Assembly (NCBI GenBank): GCA_019339365.1
Contig: CP079860.1
Span: forward strand, 1,612,001-1,676,000
DNA: 64,000 nt
Source of the DNA: Vibrio neptunius
GTDB taxonomy: Bacteria > Pseudomonadota > Gammaproteobacteria > Enterobacterales > Vibrionaceae
Reading direction: 5' to 3'
A model generated the notes under the pieces. It did not search any database, was not told the origin of the DNA, and saw only the letters and a list, made by a program, of their open reading frames with translations. The position numbers and the translations under genes were made by a program. Below are positions 63,614 through 64,000 of this stretch, one piece after another. The first letter of the stretch is position 1. Each line of letters begins with the position of its first letter.

Positions 63614-64000
63614 CGCTGTGTCCCCAATCTCTTCGCACAATGACGAGTCAGGACTTCTGAACCAAGTAATGAGGCTAAGGCAATGACAATGGATATAATG
63701 CATAAACGCATCGTTTCAAGCTCTGCGCCCGGAGTTTCAATGAAGGTGAACATAGCTAAAGGAATGGTCTGCGTTTCACCTGGAATATTCGACACAAAGC
63801 TGATTGTTGCTCCGAACTCACCAAGGCTACGTGCGAATGAAAGCATCGTCCCTGTGATGATTCCTGGAATTGTCAGCGGTATTGTGATGGTAAAGAATAT
63901 TTTAAGCGGAGAGGCACCAAGGGTCGCGGCTGCTTGCTCAAGTTTAGGATCCACATTCTCTAAGCTGAGGCGAATTGAGCGAACCATCAAAGGTAGAGCA
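63610..64000 (-). CDS. modB: Molybdate ABC transporter permease ModB (5' end outside window)
   Basis: The last 129 residues of an ABC permease; the frame is open to the window edge, so the gene begins outside. The EAA loop, which contacts ModC, reads EQAAATLGASPLKIFFTITI. FARSLGEFGATISFV is typical of ModB. Two or three membrane helices follow. It overlaps modC by four bases, showing translational coupling. Confidence 0.92.
   Translation of the reverse strand, partial: ALPLMVRSIRLSLENVDPKLEQAAATLGASPLKIFFTITIPLTIPGIITGTMLSFARSLGEFGATISFVSNIPGETQTIPLAMFTFIETPGAELETMRLCIISIVIALASLLGSEVLTRHCAKRLGTQR

Overview
The window looks like chromosomal DNA of a marine Vibrio. The evidence is the gene content: a vxrABCDE-type operon next to pntAB, a hupA-type heme receptor with a divergent LysR regulator, and several families that are mostly vibrio-specific (DUF3069, DUF3319, DUF2861, HlyU-type). 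The pntAB-vxr neighbourhood matches what I recall of V. cholerae chromosome II, so this may be the second chromosome; that is inference. No rRNA, tRNA or CRISPR array was seen.

Layout. 1-9.1 kb: end of an ABC permease, an FAD oxidoreductase, the 5-oxoprolinase genes pxpABC, galE, a scar of two truncated divergent genes, and dcuC. 9.5-21.1 kb: a lipase, small conserved genes, a cytochrome b561/YceI pair, a formate/nitrite channel fused to CBS domains with a divergent LysR gene, ybjD, a 5'-nucleotidase, and a TerC/Alx gene behind a yybP-ykoY (manganese) riboswitch. 21.3-31.6 kb: a DUF1223 protein, a periplasmic solute-binding protein next to a GGDEF-EAL enzyme, yjdM, two metalloproteases (M50, M48), a thioesterase and an SgrR-like regulator. 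32-41.8 kb: hupA/hupR with a Fur box, the Pat-type lysine acetyltransferase, a SPOR lipoprotein, ddl, a Cre-like recombinase and yciH.

42-50.9 kb is an accessory region. It has a decayed ISNCY transposase, a duplicated gene fragment, lipoproteins, small membrane proteins that could be immunity partners, an orphan C-terminal coding fragment, and an unrecognised three-gene module with two paralogues. This is where undescribed biology is most likely.

50.9-64 kb returns to core genes: vxrEDCBA (envelope two-component system), pntBA, an HlyU-family gene, a ComFB gene, two diguanylate cyclases, a DUF3069 gene, and modCB cut by the right edge.

At least eleven otherwise intact genes carry a single-base frameshift, each in a run of five or more identical bases. 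Insertions and deletions both occur, so sequencing error is more likely than gene decay. Those genes are annotated over their full repaired span and the site is given in each entry.
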